Below are positions 10,032-18,510 of a stretch of 64,000 nt of DNA, one piece after another. How positions within the stretch are numbered: the first letter of the stretch is position 1; each line of letters begins with the position of its first letter. The stretch comes from Halomonas urumqiensis. Lineage in GTDB: Bacteria; Pseudomonadota; Gammaproteobacteria; Pseudomonadales; Halomonadaceae. The notes beneath the pieces are model-generated. The model worked only from the letters and a program-made list of their open reading frames with translations, did not search any database and was not told where the DNA came from. The stretch covers positions 248,001 through 312,000 of the forward strand of contig NZ_PYUD01000001.1 of assembly GCF_003028575.1 (NCBI RefSeq), written 5' to 3'. Made by a program: the position numbers and the translations under genes.

Positions 10032-11602
10032 GGCCCGAAGTCGCTCTACCCGTATTGTTGCCGCTGTTGTCTGGCTCCATCTCAATACTGTTTTGGCGTG
10101 CGCGACCCATGCAGCGCTTCGTGGCCGTGGCCGGTAACCTTGCCTTGCTGGTCGTCTCGTTATGGTTGATGGCCTCCGTCAGTCGTGATGGTTACGTCAG
10201 CATCCAGATGGGAGGTTGGGAGGCGCCATTCGGTATTACCCTGATTGCCGACATGCTCAGCGCGGTGATGATCGTTCTGACAGCCATCATAGGACTTGCC
10301 CTGTCGATCTATTCCTTGGCTTCGACGGGGCCGGATCATGAAAAGTTTGGCTATTATCCTCTGATGCATCTGTTGCTGGCAGGTGTGGCTGGCGCCTTCT
10401 TGACCGGGGATATCTTCAACCTCTACGTGTGGTTCGAGGTCATGCTGGTAGCCTCCTTCGGGCTATTGATCCTTGGCGGCGAAAAGCCGCAGATGGAAGG
10501 GGCTATCAAGTACGTTACCCTCAACTTGCTGGCATCGGTGATCTTTTTGACAGCCATCGGGTTGTTGTATGGCATGGTTGGCACTCTGAACATGGCCGAC
10601 ATTGCCCTGCGCCTGGCCGAGGCAGAACACCGCGGTATGGTCGAGGTACTGGCGGTGATGTTCATGGTGGCCTTTGGTATCAAGGCGGCGGCTTTCCCTT
10701 TGTTCTTCTGGTTGCCAGCGTCCTACCACACCCCACCGGTGGCAGTTTCTGCCTTGTTTGCAGGGCTGCTGACCAAGGTCGGTGTCTACTCGTTGTTTCG
10801 GGTATTCACTCTGATGTTTAACGACACGCTTGATTACACTCAGGACCTACTTATCTGGGGGGCCGCTTTCACCATGGTGACTGGTGTACTGGGCGCAGCT
10901 GCGCAGTACGAGTTCAGGCGAATCCTGTCGTTTCATATCGTCAGTCAGATCGGCTATATGATTCTGGGGCTGGCGCTGTTTACACCGTTGGCCATTGCCG
11001 GCGGGATCTTCGCTGTCATGCACAATATCGTCGTCAAGACCAACCTGTTTCTGGTCAGCGGGATAACTCGCCGCTTGCAGGGCACCTACCAGTTAAAGAA
11101 GATGGGGGGGCTCTACAAGGAGCACCCTTGGTTGGCAGTGGCTTTCTTTATTTCAGCTTTCTCACTGGCTGGGGTGCCGCCCCTGTCCGGGTTCTTTGCC
11201 AAGTTCGTGATCGTCAGGGCCGGTATCGAGGCCGAAGCCTACGTAGTCACAGGCATCGCGCTTGCAGTGGGTCTCATGACGCTATATTCCATGGTCAAGA
11301 TATGGAACGAGGTTTTCTGGAAATCGTTACCTGAGGATAACCTGGTTCCTGAACTGGGTGTGGCGAGTGGAGATGATTCGCGAATGGTCAAGCCTAACCT
11401 GTGGCTCATGTACCTCCCGGTAGCTGGCTTGGCGTTCTGCGCTGTGTTGATTGGTATCTTCGCCCAGCCTCTGATGGTGACCATGCAGGTGATCGGTGAT
11501 CAATTGATGACCCCGCAGGGCTATATCGAGGCTGTGCTTGGGCCAGGAGTGGATGTCGGTGACATGCTTCTGGAGTCGCAGCTTGAGGAGTCAAGTCCAT
11601 GA
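10028..11602 (+). CDS. mrpD: Na+/H+ antiporter subunit D (Mrp cluster 2)
   Basis: A 524-aa NuoN/M-like subunit. It begins with GTG at 10028, inside a GTGA overlap with the mrpC stop. Conserved features are [16 protein letters not shown] (Glu), [15 protein letters not shown] (Lys) and [18 protein letters not shown]. It would form an ion-translocating path in the complex together with MrpA. Confidence 0.94.
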   Translation: MRPEVALPVLLPLLSGSISILFWRARPMQRFVAVAGNLALLVVSLWLMASVSRDGYVSIQMGGWEAPFGITLIADMLSAVMIVLTAIIGLALSIYSLASTGPDHEKFGYYPLMHLLLAGVAGAFLTGDIFNLYVWFEVMLVASFGLLILGGEKPQMEGAIKYVTLNLLASVIFLTAIGLLYGMVGTLNMADIALRLAEAEHRGMVEVLAVMFMVAFGIKAAAFPLFFWLPASYHTPPVAVSALFAGLLTKVGVYSLFRVFTLMFNDTLDYTQDLLIWGAAFTMVTGVLGAAAQYEFRRILSFHIVSQIGYMILGLALFTPLAIAGGIFAVMHNIVVKTNLFLVSGITRRLQGTYQLKKMGGLYKEHPWLAVAFFISAFSLAGVPPLSGFFAKFVIVRAGIEAEAYVVTGIALAVGLMTLYSMVKIWNEVFWKSLPEDNLVPELGVASGDDSRMVKPNLWLMYLPVAGLAFCAVLIGIFAQPLMVTMQVIGDQLMTPQGYIEAVLGPGVDVGDMLLESQLEESSP

Positions 11603-12072
11603 CCGGCGCCATCTGGAATCTGCTTCTTGCCTTGGCCTGGGTGGTTCTCAGTGGCGATTTTACCGGGCTGAACTTGATGGTCGGCCTGGTATTCGGCTAC
11701 ATCACCCTGGTACTGATCGAGCCTCAGGTCCCGGCGCTAGGGGGCTATTCGGTGCGGCTGCCGCGCATCCTTCGCTTTCTAGGCTTCTTCATCAAAGAGC
11801 TGCTTCTGGCCAACTTGAAGGTGGCTTTCGACATCCTGACGCCTCCATGGCACATGAAGCCAGGGGTGATCGCCATGCCGTTGGAGGCGCGCAGTGAGCT
11901 CGAAATCACTATGGTAGCCAACCTAATATCGCTGACACCCGGAACGCTGAGTCTTGATGTCTCCGATGACCGCAAGGTGCTCTACATTCACGCCATGTTC
12001 CTCGACAACGAAGATGAATTGCGGCGCAATCTCAAGGAAATGGAATCCCGTGCATTGGAACTGTTTCGCTGA
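11599..12072 (+). CDS. mrpE: Na+/H+ antiporter subunit E (Mrp cluster 2)
   Basis: A 157-aa MrpE subunit with N-terminal membrane helices and the signature MVANLISLTPGTLSLDV near residues 104-120. It starts in an ATGA overlap with the mrpD stop. Length and motif match PhaE of cluster 1. Confidence 0.92.
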   Translation: MTGAIWNLLLALAWVVLSGDFTGLNLMVGLVFGYITLVLIEPQVPALGGYSVRLPRILRFLGFFIKELLLANLKVAFDILTPPWHMKPGVIAMPLEARSELEITMVANLISLTPGTLSLDVSDDRKVLYIHAMFLDNEDELRRNLKEMESRALELFR

Positions 12073-12096
12073 AACCTGCCTTCAAGAGGTGCCACC

Positions 12097-12366
12097 ATGG
12101 AGACTGTGATCCTGATCAGCCAGGTGGTGATGGCGCTTGCTCTGATCCTCGCTTTCGTCAGGGTCGTGCGCGGCCCAAGCTTGCCTGATCGTGTGGTGGC
12201 ACTGGAGTTGTTCGCCAGTATCGTGGTGGGGTTGGTTGGTGTTACTGCCATCCAGACTGGGGTGCCAAGCTTTCTCGATGCGGCTATCGTCATTGCCTTG
12301 ATGGGGTTTCTGGCAGCCATTGGTTTCGCGCGTTTTCTCGAGCGTGGAGGGCCGCGAGATGATTGA
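12097..12366 (+). CDS. mrpF: Na+/H+ antiporter subunit F (Mrp cluster 2)
   Basis: An 89-aa MrpF with three membrane helices and the motif VVRGPSLPDRVVALELF, containing the conserved Asp. AAGAGG lies 8 bases before the ATG at 12097. The end overlaps mrpG by 8 bases. Confidence 0.92.
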   Translation: METVILISQVVMALALILAFVRVVRGPSLPDRVVALELFASIVVGLVGVTAIQTGVPSFLDAAIVIALMGFLAAIGFARFLERGGPRDD

Positions 12367-12763
12367 TGTTTTCAAGGGTATTTTCATCCTCTCCGGAGCC
12401 ATATTCATGCTGCTCGCGGCGCTTGGCATTCTGCGACTTCCCGACCTGCTCACCCGCATGCATGCCACGACTAAAGCCGCCGCCCTGGGCGTCATTCTGA
12501 TAATGCTCGCGGTGGCGCTGCACTTTGCTCAAGTGGGTGTTGTCGCCAGGGCCTTTGCCATTATCGTGTTCATTCTGATGACCGCTCCAGTTGCCGCTCA
12601 CGTGCTGGGACGCGCTGGCTACTTCGTCGGCTCGAAGCTGTGGAGCGGTACGGTCAAGGACGAGCTGCGTCCGAACTATGACCCGCTGACCCATGAGCTC
12701 AAGAGTGGCATGGAAACCGAGGCCAATGCTCGGCGCCAGCCTCGTGAAACAGATGCCCCCTGA
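12359..12763 (+). CDS. mrpG: Na+/H+ antiporter subunit G (Mrp cluster 2)
   Basis: A 134-aa MrpG with three membrane helices and the motif LPDLLTRMHATTKAAALGV. The ATG at 12359 (MIDVFKGIFILSG) is chosen over an upstream in-frame start because it fits the family length. It overlaps the mrpF stop by 8 bases. It is the last gene of the operon, and a strong hairpin follows 15 bases after the stop. Confidence 0.9.
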   Translation: MIDVFKGIFILSGAIFMLLAALGILRLPDLLTRMHATTKAAALGVILIMLAVALHFAQVGVVARAFAIIVFILMTAPVAAHVLGRAGYFVGSKLWSGTVKDELRPNYDPLTHELKSGMETEANARRQPRETDAP

Positions 12764-12777
12764 ACGACTTGGCCTTA

Positions 12778-12810
12778 CGCAAGAGACCACCTTCGGGTGG
12801 TCTCTTGCGT
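12778..12810 (+). terminator. Intrinsic terminator-like hairpin after mrp cluster 2
   Basis: A perfect 14-bp stem (12778-12791 with 12796-12809) closes on a TTCG tetraloop. Only a short T stretch follows, so it may act with Rho or protect the 3' end. Confidence 0.75.
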
Positions 12811-12822
12811 TGGGGAGTGGTG

Positions 12823-12856
12823 CATGTACAAGAACTGTACGATAATCTTGTACATG
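12823..12856. promoter_or_regulatory. TGTAC-rich inverted repeat operator before the DUF2256/cryptochrome operon
   Basis: CATGTACAAGA (12823-12833) and TCTTGTACATG (12846-12856) form a perfect 11-bp inverted repeat with a 12-base spacer. The spacer holds a third TGTAC (12836-12840) and a GATAAT hexamer (12841-12846) that could be the -10 box. TGTAC units begin at 12825, 12836 and 12849, so the first two are one helical turn apart. The site lies about 30 bases before the DUF2256 start. The T-n-TACA flavour recalls operators of light-sensing MerR regulators of the LitR/CarH type. The regulator itself is not in the window. Confidence 0.55.
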
Positions 12857-12884
12857 TCCACTAATAATGAGTCGAGGTGCTGCC

Positions 12885-13061
12885 ATGCAGCGCAAGGCCG
12901 ACCTGCCCACGAAACCCTGCATCCTCTGCGGACGCCCCTTCTCCTGGCGCAAGAAATGGGCGCGTTGTTGGGAGGCGGTACGATTCTGCAGTGAGCGTTG
13001 CCGGCGCGAGTCGAAGCGCCAGGCGCGTCGAGCCCATCGTTGTGCAGGAGGCCTGACATGA
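12885..13061 (+). CDS. DUF2256 zinc-finger-like small protein
   Basis: A 58-aa basic protein. It matches DUF2256, with the pattern C-I-L-C-GRPFSWRKKWAR-C-W then FCSERCRR, i.e. two Cys pairs likely to bind a metal. The ATG at 12885 has GAGG 7 bases upstream and is preferred to the ATG at 12867, which lacks one. The stop overlaps the cryptochrome start by 4 bases (ATGA), so the two are co-translated. DUF2256 genes commonly accompany DASH cryptochromes. The biochemical role is unknown. Confidence 0.85.
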   Translation: MQRKADLPTKPCILCGRPFSWRKKWARCWEAVRFCSERCRRESKRQARRAHRCAGGLT

Positions 13062-14467
13062 GCCTTTGCATAGTGTGGCTGCGACACGACCTGCGTCTGG
13101 CCGACAATCCGCTGTTTGCCTTCGACCGCATGCCCGAGAACCTGGTCTGCCTTCATGTGCTTGATCGCCAGTGGTTATCCCCGACACCCGCGCTGGGCGT
13201 GCCACGCGTGGGGCCGGCGAGGCTTAAATTCATCTGGCAGAGCCTGATGGCGTTACGCGGCGAGCTGTTGAAACGGGGCAGTGACCTGTTGATTCGCGTG
13301 GGCGACCCCGTTGATGAGGTGGCAAGCCTTGCGGAGTGCCATGGTGCTAGTGAAATTCGTGTGCGCCGTGATGCGGGCCATGACGAGATGCGTGATGTCA
13401 GGACGCTGAGGACGCGTCTGGATGGCCGGATCCGACTCAGCGAGCATGACAGTGGCACACTGTTTGATACCTTGACGCTGCCGGTTGACGTCGAGTCGTT
13501 GCCGCCTACCTTTTCGGCGTTTCGACGGCGTGCCGAGCGCAATGGGAGCATCAATGACCCGCTGCTCGCTCCCGTGACCCTGCCGCCGTGGCCCGACGCC
13601 GTGTCACGAGGCCTTCCCGCACTGCGTGGCGTCTGTCAGTATGCTGCCGCCTGGAAAACCGATCCTCGCGGTCAGTTCCACTTCGAAGGCGGGGAGGCGG
13701 CGGGTCATGAAAGGCTCGAGCATGTGCTGTGGCAGAGCCGGCTGGCAATGCGCTACAAGCAGACCCGCAACCGATTGCTGGGGGCCGATTTTTCCACGCG
13801 GCTTTCGGCCTGGCTGGCACACGGCTGCCTATCGGCGCGTCAGGTCCACCAGGCGGTGCGCCAGTGGGAGGCCGAGCATGGCCCCAATGAATCGAGTTAC
13901 TGGATAATTTTCGAGCTGCTGTGGCGAGACTACTTCCACTGGGCCGCCCGCCAGGAGGGCAGCGGGCTTTTCGGGCGGCGTGAGCTTCCGACAGCGGATG
14001 CCACCTTCCGGTGCTGGGCCGAAGGGCGCACCGGGGTGCCGTTCATCGATGCGGCGATGCACGAACTGGCCGCGACCGGCTGGCTCTCGAATCGCGCACG
14101 CCAGAACGTGGCCAGTTACTTCGTCAAGGACCTGGGAGGTGACTGGCGGCTTGGGGCGGCCTGGTTCGAGCATTGCCTGGTCGACTTCGATGTGGCCAGC
14201 AACTGGGGGAACTGGCGTTATGTCGCGGGCGTGGGACGGGATACCCGTGATCGTTGGTTTCATGTGCTCAGGCAAGCCGAGCAGTATGACCCCTGGGGCA
14301 GGTATGTCACCCATTGGCAGCCTTCGCTGCGCGCCCTGCCGGCCGGCAGGGCGCGTCATCAACCGTGGCGAGTCGACCCCGATCGCTACCCGCCCCCGAT
14401 CATGATCCCCAAGGCCTGGGAAGACCGGTTGCTGGCGATCCATGAGGCGGTCGAGCCCGACGAATGA
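13058..14467 (+). CDS. DASH-type cryptochrome / deoxyribodipyrimidine photolyase family
   Basis: A 469-aa FAD and antenna-pterin flavoprotein. Residues ~1-130 form the photolyase alpha/beta domain (VWLRHDLRLADNPL). The C-terminal FAD domain contains the DASH signature TRNRLLGADFSTRLSAWLAH, then NESSYWIIFELLWRDYFHW and NWGNWRYVAGVGRD. DASH proteins repair cyclobutane dimers mainly in single-stranded DNA, and some act in signalling. The start at 13058 overlaps the DUF2256 stop. A conventional class I photolyase is less likely because of the NESSYW and GNWRYVAGVG motifs. Confidence 0.88.
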   Translation: MSLCIVWLRHDLRLADNPLFAFDRMPENLVCLHVLDRQWLSPTPALGVPRVGPARLKFIWQSLMALRGELLKRGSDLLIRVGDPVDEVASLAECHGASEIRVRRDAGHDEMRDVRTLRTRLDGRIRLSEHDSGTLFDTLTLPVDVESLPPTFSAFRRRAERNGSINDPLLAPVTLPPWPDAVSRGLPALRGVCQYAAAWKTDPRGQFHFEGGEAAGHERLEHVLWQSRLAMRYKQTRNRLLGADFSTRLSAWLAHGCLSARQVHQAVRQWEAEHGPNESSYWIIFELLWRDYFHWAARQEGSGLFGRRELPTADATFRCWAEGRTGVPFIDAAMHELAATGWLSNRARQNVASYFVKDLGGDWRLGAAWFEHCLVDFDVASNWGNWRYVAGVGRDTRDRWFHVLRQAEQYDPWGRYVTHWQPSLRALPAGRARHQPWRVDPDRYPPPIMIPKAWEDRLLAIHEAVEPDE

Positions 14468-14501
14468 GTCATCAATTCAAGCCTTTTTCACAGGAGACAC
14501 G

Positions 14502-14954
14502 ATGTTTGCCACTGGTTTCTCCCGCCTGGCCCTGGCGCTTGGCTTCGCCGGATTGTTGCCTTTCGTTGGCGCCGCCATGGCCACCTGGCTTGCCCCGGTG
14601 GCCTGGCAGGGGGTGGCCATCAATGCCTTTCTTGCCTACAGCGCGGTGATCCTGTCGTTTCTGGGCGGCGTGCAGTGGGGAGTGGCGATGTCATGGCCAA
14701 GCAGCGGTCACGACGTCATGGCCAGGTTGGTCGTGAGCATGGCCCCCAGCCTGATCGCCTGGCCCGCCCTGATGCTCCACCCGTTGAGTGGTGCCTGGGC
14801 GCTGGCCGCCGGGTTCGTGGTGATGAGGCTGTACGAGCTCAGCCGTGAAGGCCGGCAACCGCTGCCGGCCTGGTACCAGCGCTTGCGTACCCTGCTGACT
14901 CTGGTCGTGCTCATCTGTCATGCGGCGGTGATCTGGCGCTTCATGGTGGTGTGA
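14502..14954 (+). CDS. DUF3429 integral membrane protein
   Basis: A 150-aa inner-membrane protein with about four hydrophobic segments. The DUF3429 pattern LGFAGLLPFVGAA then AYSAVILSFLGGVQWGVAM is clear. The ATG at 14502 has AGGAG 7 bases upstream and is chosen over an upstream in-frame start inside the cryptochrome gene. Function is unknown. It follows the cryptochrome by 34 bases and may be in the same transcript. Confidence 0.8.
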   Translation: MFATGFSRLALALGFAGLLPFVGAAMATWLAPVAWQGVAINAFLAYSAVILSFLGGVQWGVAMSWPSSGHDVMARLVVSMAPSLIAWPALMLHPLSGAWALAAGFVVMRLYELSREGRQPLPAWYQRLRTLLTLVVLICHAAVIWRFMVV

Positions 14955-15050
14955 CGCCGCCTTCGCATTGCCGGTGCCTTGCGGGTGGCGGGGCGCGGCA
15001 AACTGCGCGATGATCGTTGCTGCCTATTCGCCAAGGAGAGCCGTTTGACC

Positions 15051-16367
15051 ATGCGCAGGATGTTGACCACTACCTTGATGCTGGCGCTGCTGGCCGGTTG
15101 CCAGAGCGGCCCTGCTCGAAATGCCAGTGCCGCCGACCACGAGGGCGCCGAGCCATCTGCCAGTGAAGCCTCCACGAGCCAAGCGACAGACCATCGAGAT
15201 TCCGAGCCTGCGCGTGACGCCGAGCCTACGCGTGACGCCGAGTCTGAGCTTGAGGATTTTGCCTCCTGGCTGGCGGACTTTCGGCGAGAGGCTCGTGCCG
15301 AGGGCATCAGCGAAGCGACCCTTTCCAGCGCGCTGGATGGCCTGCGCTACCGCGAACGCGTGATCGAGCTCGACCGCTCGCAACCGGAGTTCGTCCGGCC
15401 GATCTGGCAATATCTCGACAGTGCGGTATCCGCCCAGCGTGTCTCTCAGGGGCGTGACAGGCTCGCCGAGCATCGTGACACCGCGCGCCGTATGGAACAG
15501 CGTTATGGCGTGCCCGCCGAGGTGGTGGTGGCGATCTGGGGGATCGAGAGCAACTATGGCGGCAACTTCGGGGACTTTTCGACGCTCGAGGCACTGGCGA
15601 CACTGGCCTTTGAGGGGCGTAGAAGCGACTTTGCCCGAGGCGAATTGCTTGCGGCGCTGCGCATCATCGAGGCTGGCGACATCGCCGCCGACAGCATGAT
15701 CGGTTCCTGGGCGGGCGCCATGGGTCATACCCAGTTCATTCCTTCGAGCTTCGAAGCCTACGCCGAGGATGGCGATGGCGATGGACGCCGGGATATCTGG
15801 GGCAGCATCCCCGATGTGATGGCATCCACCGCCAATTACCTGGCGCGTGCCGGCTGGCGGGCAGGGCAGCCGTGGGGCATGGAGGTGCAACTCCCCGAAG
15901 GTTTCGATTACGCCCAGACCGAGCTCTCGACGCGTCGCACCGCTGCCGAGTGGGCTGATCAAGGCGTTCGTGGCGTGGCTGGCGGCGCCTTGCCAGCCTT
16001 CGAACAGTCCTCGGTGATCGCCCCGGCCGGGGCCCGTGGCCCGGCTTTCCTGGTGGGCCCGAACTACCGGGCCATCCTGCGCTACAACAATGCCACGAGC
16101 TATGCGTTGGCTGTCGGCAATCTTGCCAATCAGATTGCCGGTCGAGATGGCATTCAGCAGGGCTGGCCACGTGACGAACAGCCCTTGTCGCGCAGCCAGA
16201 TGCGCGACATGCAGCGCGCGCTCAACGCGCGAGGATTCGATGTCGGCACGCCGGACGGAATCATGGGGCCCAATACCCGCAGTGGGCTGCGTGACTACCA
16301 GCGCGACATCGGGGTGATTCCCGATGGTTTCGCCACGGTAAGTCTGCTTGAACGGTTGCAACGCTAA
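15051..16367 (+). CDS. mltB: Lytic murein transglycosylase, MltB/SLT_2 type, with peptidoglycan-binding domain
   Basis: A 438-aa predicted outer-membrane lipoprotein with lipobox LLAGC near residue 15. A low-complexity acidic linker follows, containing a tandem duplication (RDAEPTRDAES, encoded near 15207-15245). The catalytic SLT_2 domain spans about 65-350, with WGIESNYGG and probable catalytic Glu166, then GAMGHTQFIPSSF. A PG_binding_1 domain closes the protein (about 375-438). It cleaves MurNAc-GlcNAc bonds to give 1,6-anhydroMurNAc. An in-frame TTG at 15045 is better spaced from AAGGAG (15033-15038) than the ATG at 15051, so the true start may be two codons earlier. Confidence 0.88.
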   Translation: MRRMLTTTLMLALLAGCQSGPARNASAADHEGAEPSASEASTSQATDHRDSEPARDAEPTRDAESELEDFASWLADFRREARAEGISEATLSSALDGLRYRERVIELDRSQPEFVRPIWQYLDSAVSAQRVSQGRDRLAEHRDTARRMEQRYGVPAEVVVAIWGIESNYGGNFGDFSTLEALATLAFEGRRSDFARGELLAALRIIEAGDIAADSMIGSWAGAMGHTQFIPSSFEAYAEDGDGDGRRDIWGSIPDVMASTANYLARAGWRAGQPWGMEVQLPEGFDYAQTELSTRRTAAEWADQGVRGVAGGALPAFEQSSVIAPAGARGPAFLVGPNYRAILRYNNATSYALAVGNLANQIAGRDGIQQGWPRDEQPLSRSQMRDMQRALNARGFDVGTPDGIMGPNTRSGLRDYQRDIGVIPDGFATVSLLERLQR

Positions 16368-16385
16368 TCTCTTGAGGAGTCATTG

Positions 16386-16952
16386 ATGAAGTTATCCGTT
16401 TGGCCTTCCAGCTTCGGCAAGGCGTTGATGGTGGGACTTTTGAGCATCGCCACGCTACCGGCACTGGCCGAAGAGGGAGACGAGCGCGAGGAGAAGGTAT
16501 TTGGCTGGGTCGAGATGGCAACATTGCCAGCACTGGACATCCAGGTGAAGGCCAAGCTCGACAGCGGTGCGCTGACGTCCTCTCTGGATGCGCGCGACAT
16601 CGAAACGTTCGAGCAGGACGGCGAGGAGTGGGTGCGCTTTCGTCTCAAGCTCGAGGATGAAGGCAACGGAGAAACCGTCAGTGAAGAGATGGAGCTGCCG
16701 TTGTACCGAGACCTGAGAGTGCGCGGCGCTGGAGGCCGCGATGAGCGCCCAGTGGTACTGATGAATATCTGCATGGGCGATACCATCTATGAAGAGCAGT
16801 TCAGCCTGCGCGACCGTGGCGAGATGAATTATCCGCTGTTGCTGGGTCGGCGCACCATTTCCCACCTGGGGCTGCTCGATGTCCGAGACACCTTCCTGAA
16901 TGACCCCGAATGTGGCGAGGATGCCGAGGTGGTGGAACACGAGTCGGATTGA
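16386..16952 (+). CDS. Exported retropepsin-like 'ATP-dependent zinc protease' family protein
   Basis: A 188-aa protein with an N-terminal signal peptide (cleavage near ALA-EEGDE). The rest is a domain of the DUF785/Zn_protease family, which has an aspartic-protease-like fold. KAKLDSGALTSSLDA carries the D-S-G-A active-site-like turn, and PLLLGRRTISHLGLLDV is the second conserved block. The 'ATP-dependent zinc' name is historical, and no ATP site is visible. The ATG at 16386 follows GAGGAG by 6-7 bases. It lies 18 bases after mltB, so a cell-wall-related or periplasmic role is possible but unproven. Confidence 0.75.
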   Translation: MKLSVWPSSFGKALMVGLLSIATLPALAEEGDEREEKVFGWVEMATLPALDIQVKAKLDSGALTSSLDARDIETFEQDGEEWVRFRLKLEDEGNGETVSEEMELPLYRDLRVRGAGGRDERPVVLMNICMGDTIYEEQFSLRDRGEMNYPLLLGRRTISHLGLLDVRDTFLNDPECGEDAEVVEHESD

Positions 16953-17012
16953 TCCTACGGCTGACGGCACGCGGACGCGTCCAGCGCCTGCCCATTTCGC
17001 TACGGCTCCGGA

Positions 17013-17726
17013 CTAGAATAGCCTGGCAAGCAGTGCCGTTACCGCCGTTTCCACGCGCAGGATACGAGGGCCGAGATGAATGCCCTCGCAGCCCGCTGCC
17101 AGCAACCGCTCTACTTCCCACTCGATGAAGCCCCCTTCTGGCCCCACCAGCAACAGGGTGGGGGCGTCGATGCCACGCGGACAACTGATCGGCATGCCCG
17201 GGTGAGCAAGCAATCCACGACGTGCGGCCAGGAGCTCCGGCAGGTGGTCTTCGACGAATGGACGAAAGCCACGCGCCAGGGTGACATCCGGAAGCACGGT
17301 ATCACGCGCCTGCTCCAGGCCGAGTGTCAGGTGGGCCTGAATCTTGGCGGGTGAAAGCTCCGGCGATTGCCAGTAACTCTTCTCGACGCGTCGCGTGTGC
17401 AGCAGGGTCAACTGCTTCACGCCCAACGCCGTGACATGCTCCAGTGTGCGCGCCAGCATTCGCGGACGGGGCAGTGCCAGTACCAGGTGTACCGGTAACG
17501 CGGGCGGCGGCGCCTGGTCCAGGGTGTCGATGGCGAAGCGGGCCTCGTCAGCATCGAGGGACAGCAGCTCGCCACGCCCGATACCGCCCCCCGCGACACC
17601 CAGGGTCATGGCATCACCCACGCGTGCGCGGTGAACCTCGCGCAGGTGAGTCACGCGTCGCGGGTCACGCACTCGCGCCAGATGGTCGTGTTCGATGTCG
17701 TCGGGAGACAGAAGAATCAGGTTCAT
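17013..17726 (-). CDS. rsmE: 16S rRNA (uracil1498-N3)-methyltransferase
   Basis: A 237-aa SPOUT-class methyltransferase that methylates U1498 of 16S rRNA using S-adenosylmethionine. An N-terminal PUA-like domain (about 1-70) precedes the trefoil-knot domain, which has LLVGPEGGFIEWEVE and LGPRILRVETAVTALLA near the C-terminus. The frame is open far upstream, but the ATG at 17726 (MNLILLSPDD) gives the family length. It faces phaR across a 129-base spacer. Confidence 0.93.
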   Translation of the reverse strand: MNLILLSPDDIEHDHLARVRDPRRVTHLREVHRARVGDAMTLGVAGGGIGRGELLSLDADEARFAIDTLDQAPPPALPVHLVLALPRPRMLARTLEHVTALGVKQLTLLHTRRVEKSYWQSPELSPAKIQAHLTLGLEQARDTVLPDVTLARGFRPFVEDHLPELLAARRGLLAHPGMPISCPRGIDAPTLLLVGPEGGFIEWEVERLLAAGCEGIHLGPRILRVETAVTALLARLF

Positions 17727-17855
17727 TGGGCCTCGTTGATGCCACTTCCCTTGCATGGATGGTGTCGCGGTGCACAATACTCCAGTAGACGAGGGCAGTT
17801 GCCCAGCCGGCACCGATACTTTTCGGTGACCGACGACATGACAAGGAGCAGCGCC

Positions 17856-18344
17856 GTGCGCGTGATTCGCAAGTATGCCAACCGTAGGCTCTATGATACC
17901 GAACAGAGCCGCTACGTGACTCTCGAGGATCTTCGTCGCCTGATTCTCGAGGAAGTGCCGTTCAGGGTCGAGGATGCCAAGACCAGCGAGGACCTGACCC
18001 GCACCATCCTGCTGTCGATCATCATCGAGCAGGAACAGGGCGATGGGGAGGCCGAGGTGTTCTCCAATGACCTGCTGGCCCAGTTCATCCGTGTCTACGA
18101 CATGGCCCAGCCGCTGCCCCTGGCGCGTTACCTGGAGCAAGGCACCAAGCTGATGCTGGAGCAGCAGCAGCGCATGCAGGACCAGTGGCAGCAGGCCATG
18201 CGCCACTCGCCGATGGAGCTGATGCGCGAACTTGCCGAGGAAAACATGCGCTTCTGGCAGCAGACCATCGGCCCGACCGGCTCCCAGGGGGAAGGCAAGG
18301 ATGATGGCAAAGGTGGCGACGATGGCGATGGCAAGAAGCAGTGA
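17856..18344 (+). CDS. phaR: Polyhydroxyalkanoate synthesis repressor PhaR
   Basis: A 162-aa regulator with the PHB_acc N-terminal DNA-binding domain (VIRKYANRRLYDTEQSRYV, about 3-21), then the PHB accumulation domain (about 70-110) and a low-complexity GDDGDGKKQ tail. The family represses phasin genes and binds PHB granules, so the host probably stores polyhydroxybutyrate. GTG at 17856 has AAGGAG seven bases upstream and is chosen. The ATG at 17838, before that site, would add 6 residues. TTGCAT (17751) and CACAAT (17773) form a weak candidate promoter. The TGA stop lies at the edge of a partial copy of the dispersed repeat. Confidence 0.88.
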   Translation: MRVIRKYANRRLYDTEQSRYVTLEDLRRLILEEVPFRVEDAKTSEDLTRTILLSIIIEQEQGDGEAEVFSNDLLAQFIRVYDMAQPLPLARYLEQGTKLMLEQQQRMQDQWQQAMRHSPMELMRELAEENMRFWQQTIGPTGSQGEGKDDGKGGDDGDGKKQ

Positions 18345-18390
18345 CCTGTCTCCGGTTCAGCACCGAGTGGAATTGCCAACTGCGATAGCC
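18343..18390 (+). repeat. Partial copy (right end only) of the dispersed palindromic element
   Basis: Sequence from GACCTGTC to CAACTGCGATAG matches the right end of the copy at 43398-43640, including AGCACCGAGTGGAA and the terminal segment. The left arm and core are absent. It begins at the phaR stop codon. The remaining bases to purD (18391-18510) contain no clear gene. Confidence 0.7.
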
Positions 18391-18510
18391 CTGGACCGTT
18401 GTCGCCGATGGGGGCGGCCGAGGGCACTTTCTGACATAATGCCGCGACGTTTCGAGTAGCCCATCTCGCGCGTTGAAACGTCTAACGCGCTGTGACACAA
18501 GGTTTGACGG

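Noticed and set aside
15024..16361. Long minus-strand open frame opposite mltB (445 aa)
   Set aside because: It is an antisense shadow of a GC-rich gene. It has no ribosome binding site and no recognisable motif, whereas the plus strand encodes a clear lytic transglycosylase.
18343..18510. Possible insertion sequence between phaR and purD
   Set aside because: Only the end of the palindromic element is present. There is no transposase frame or target duplication.
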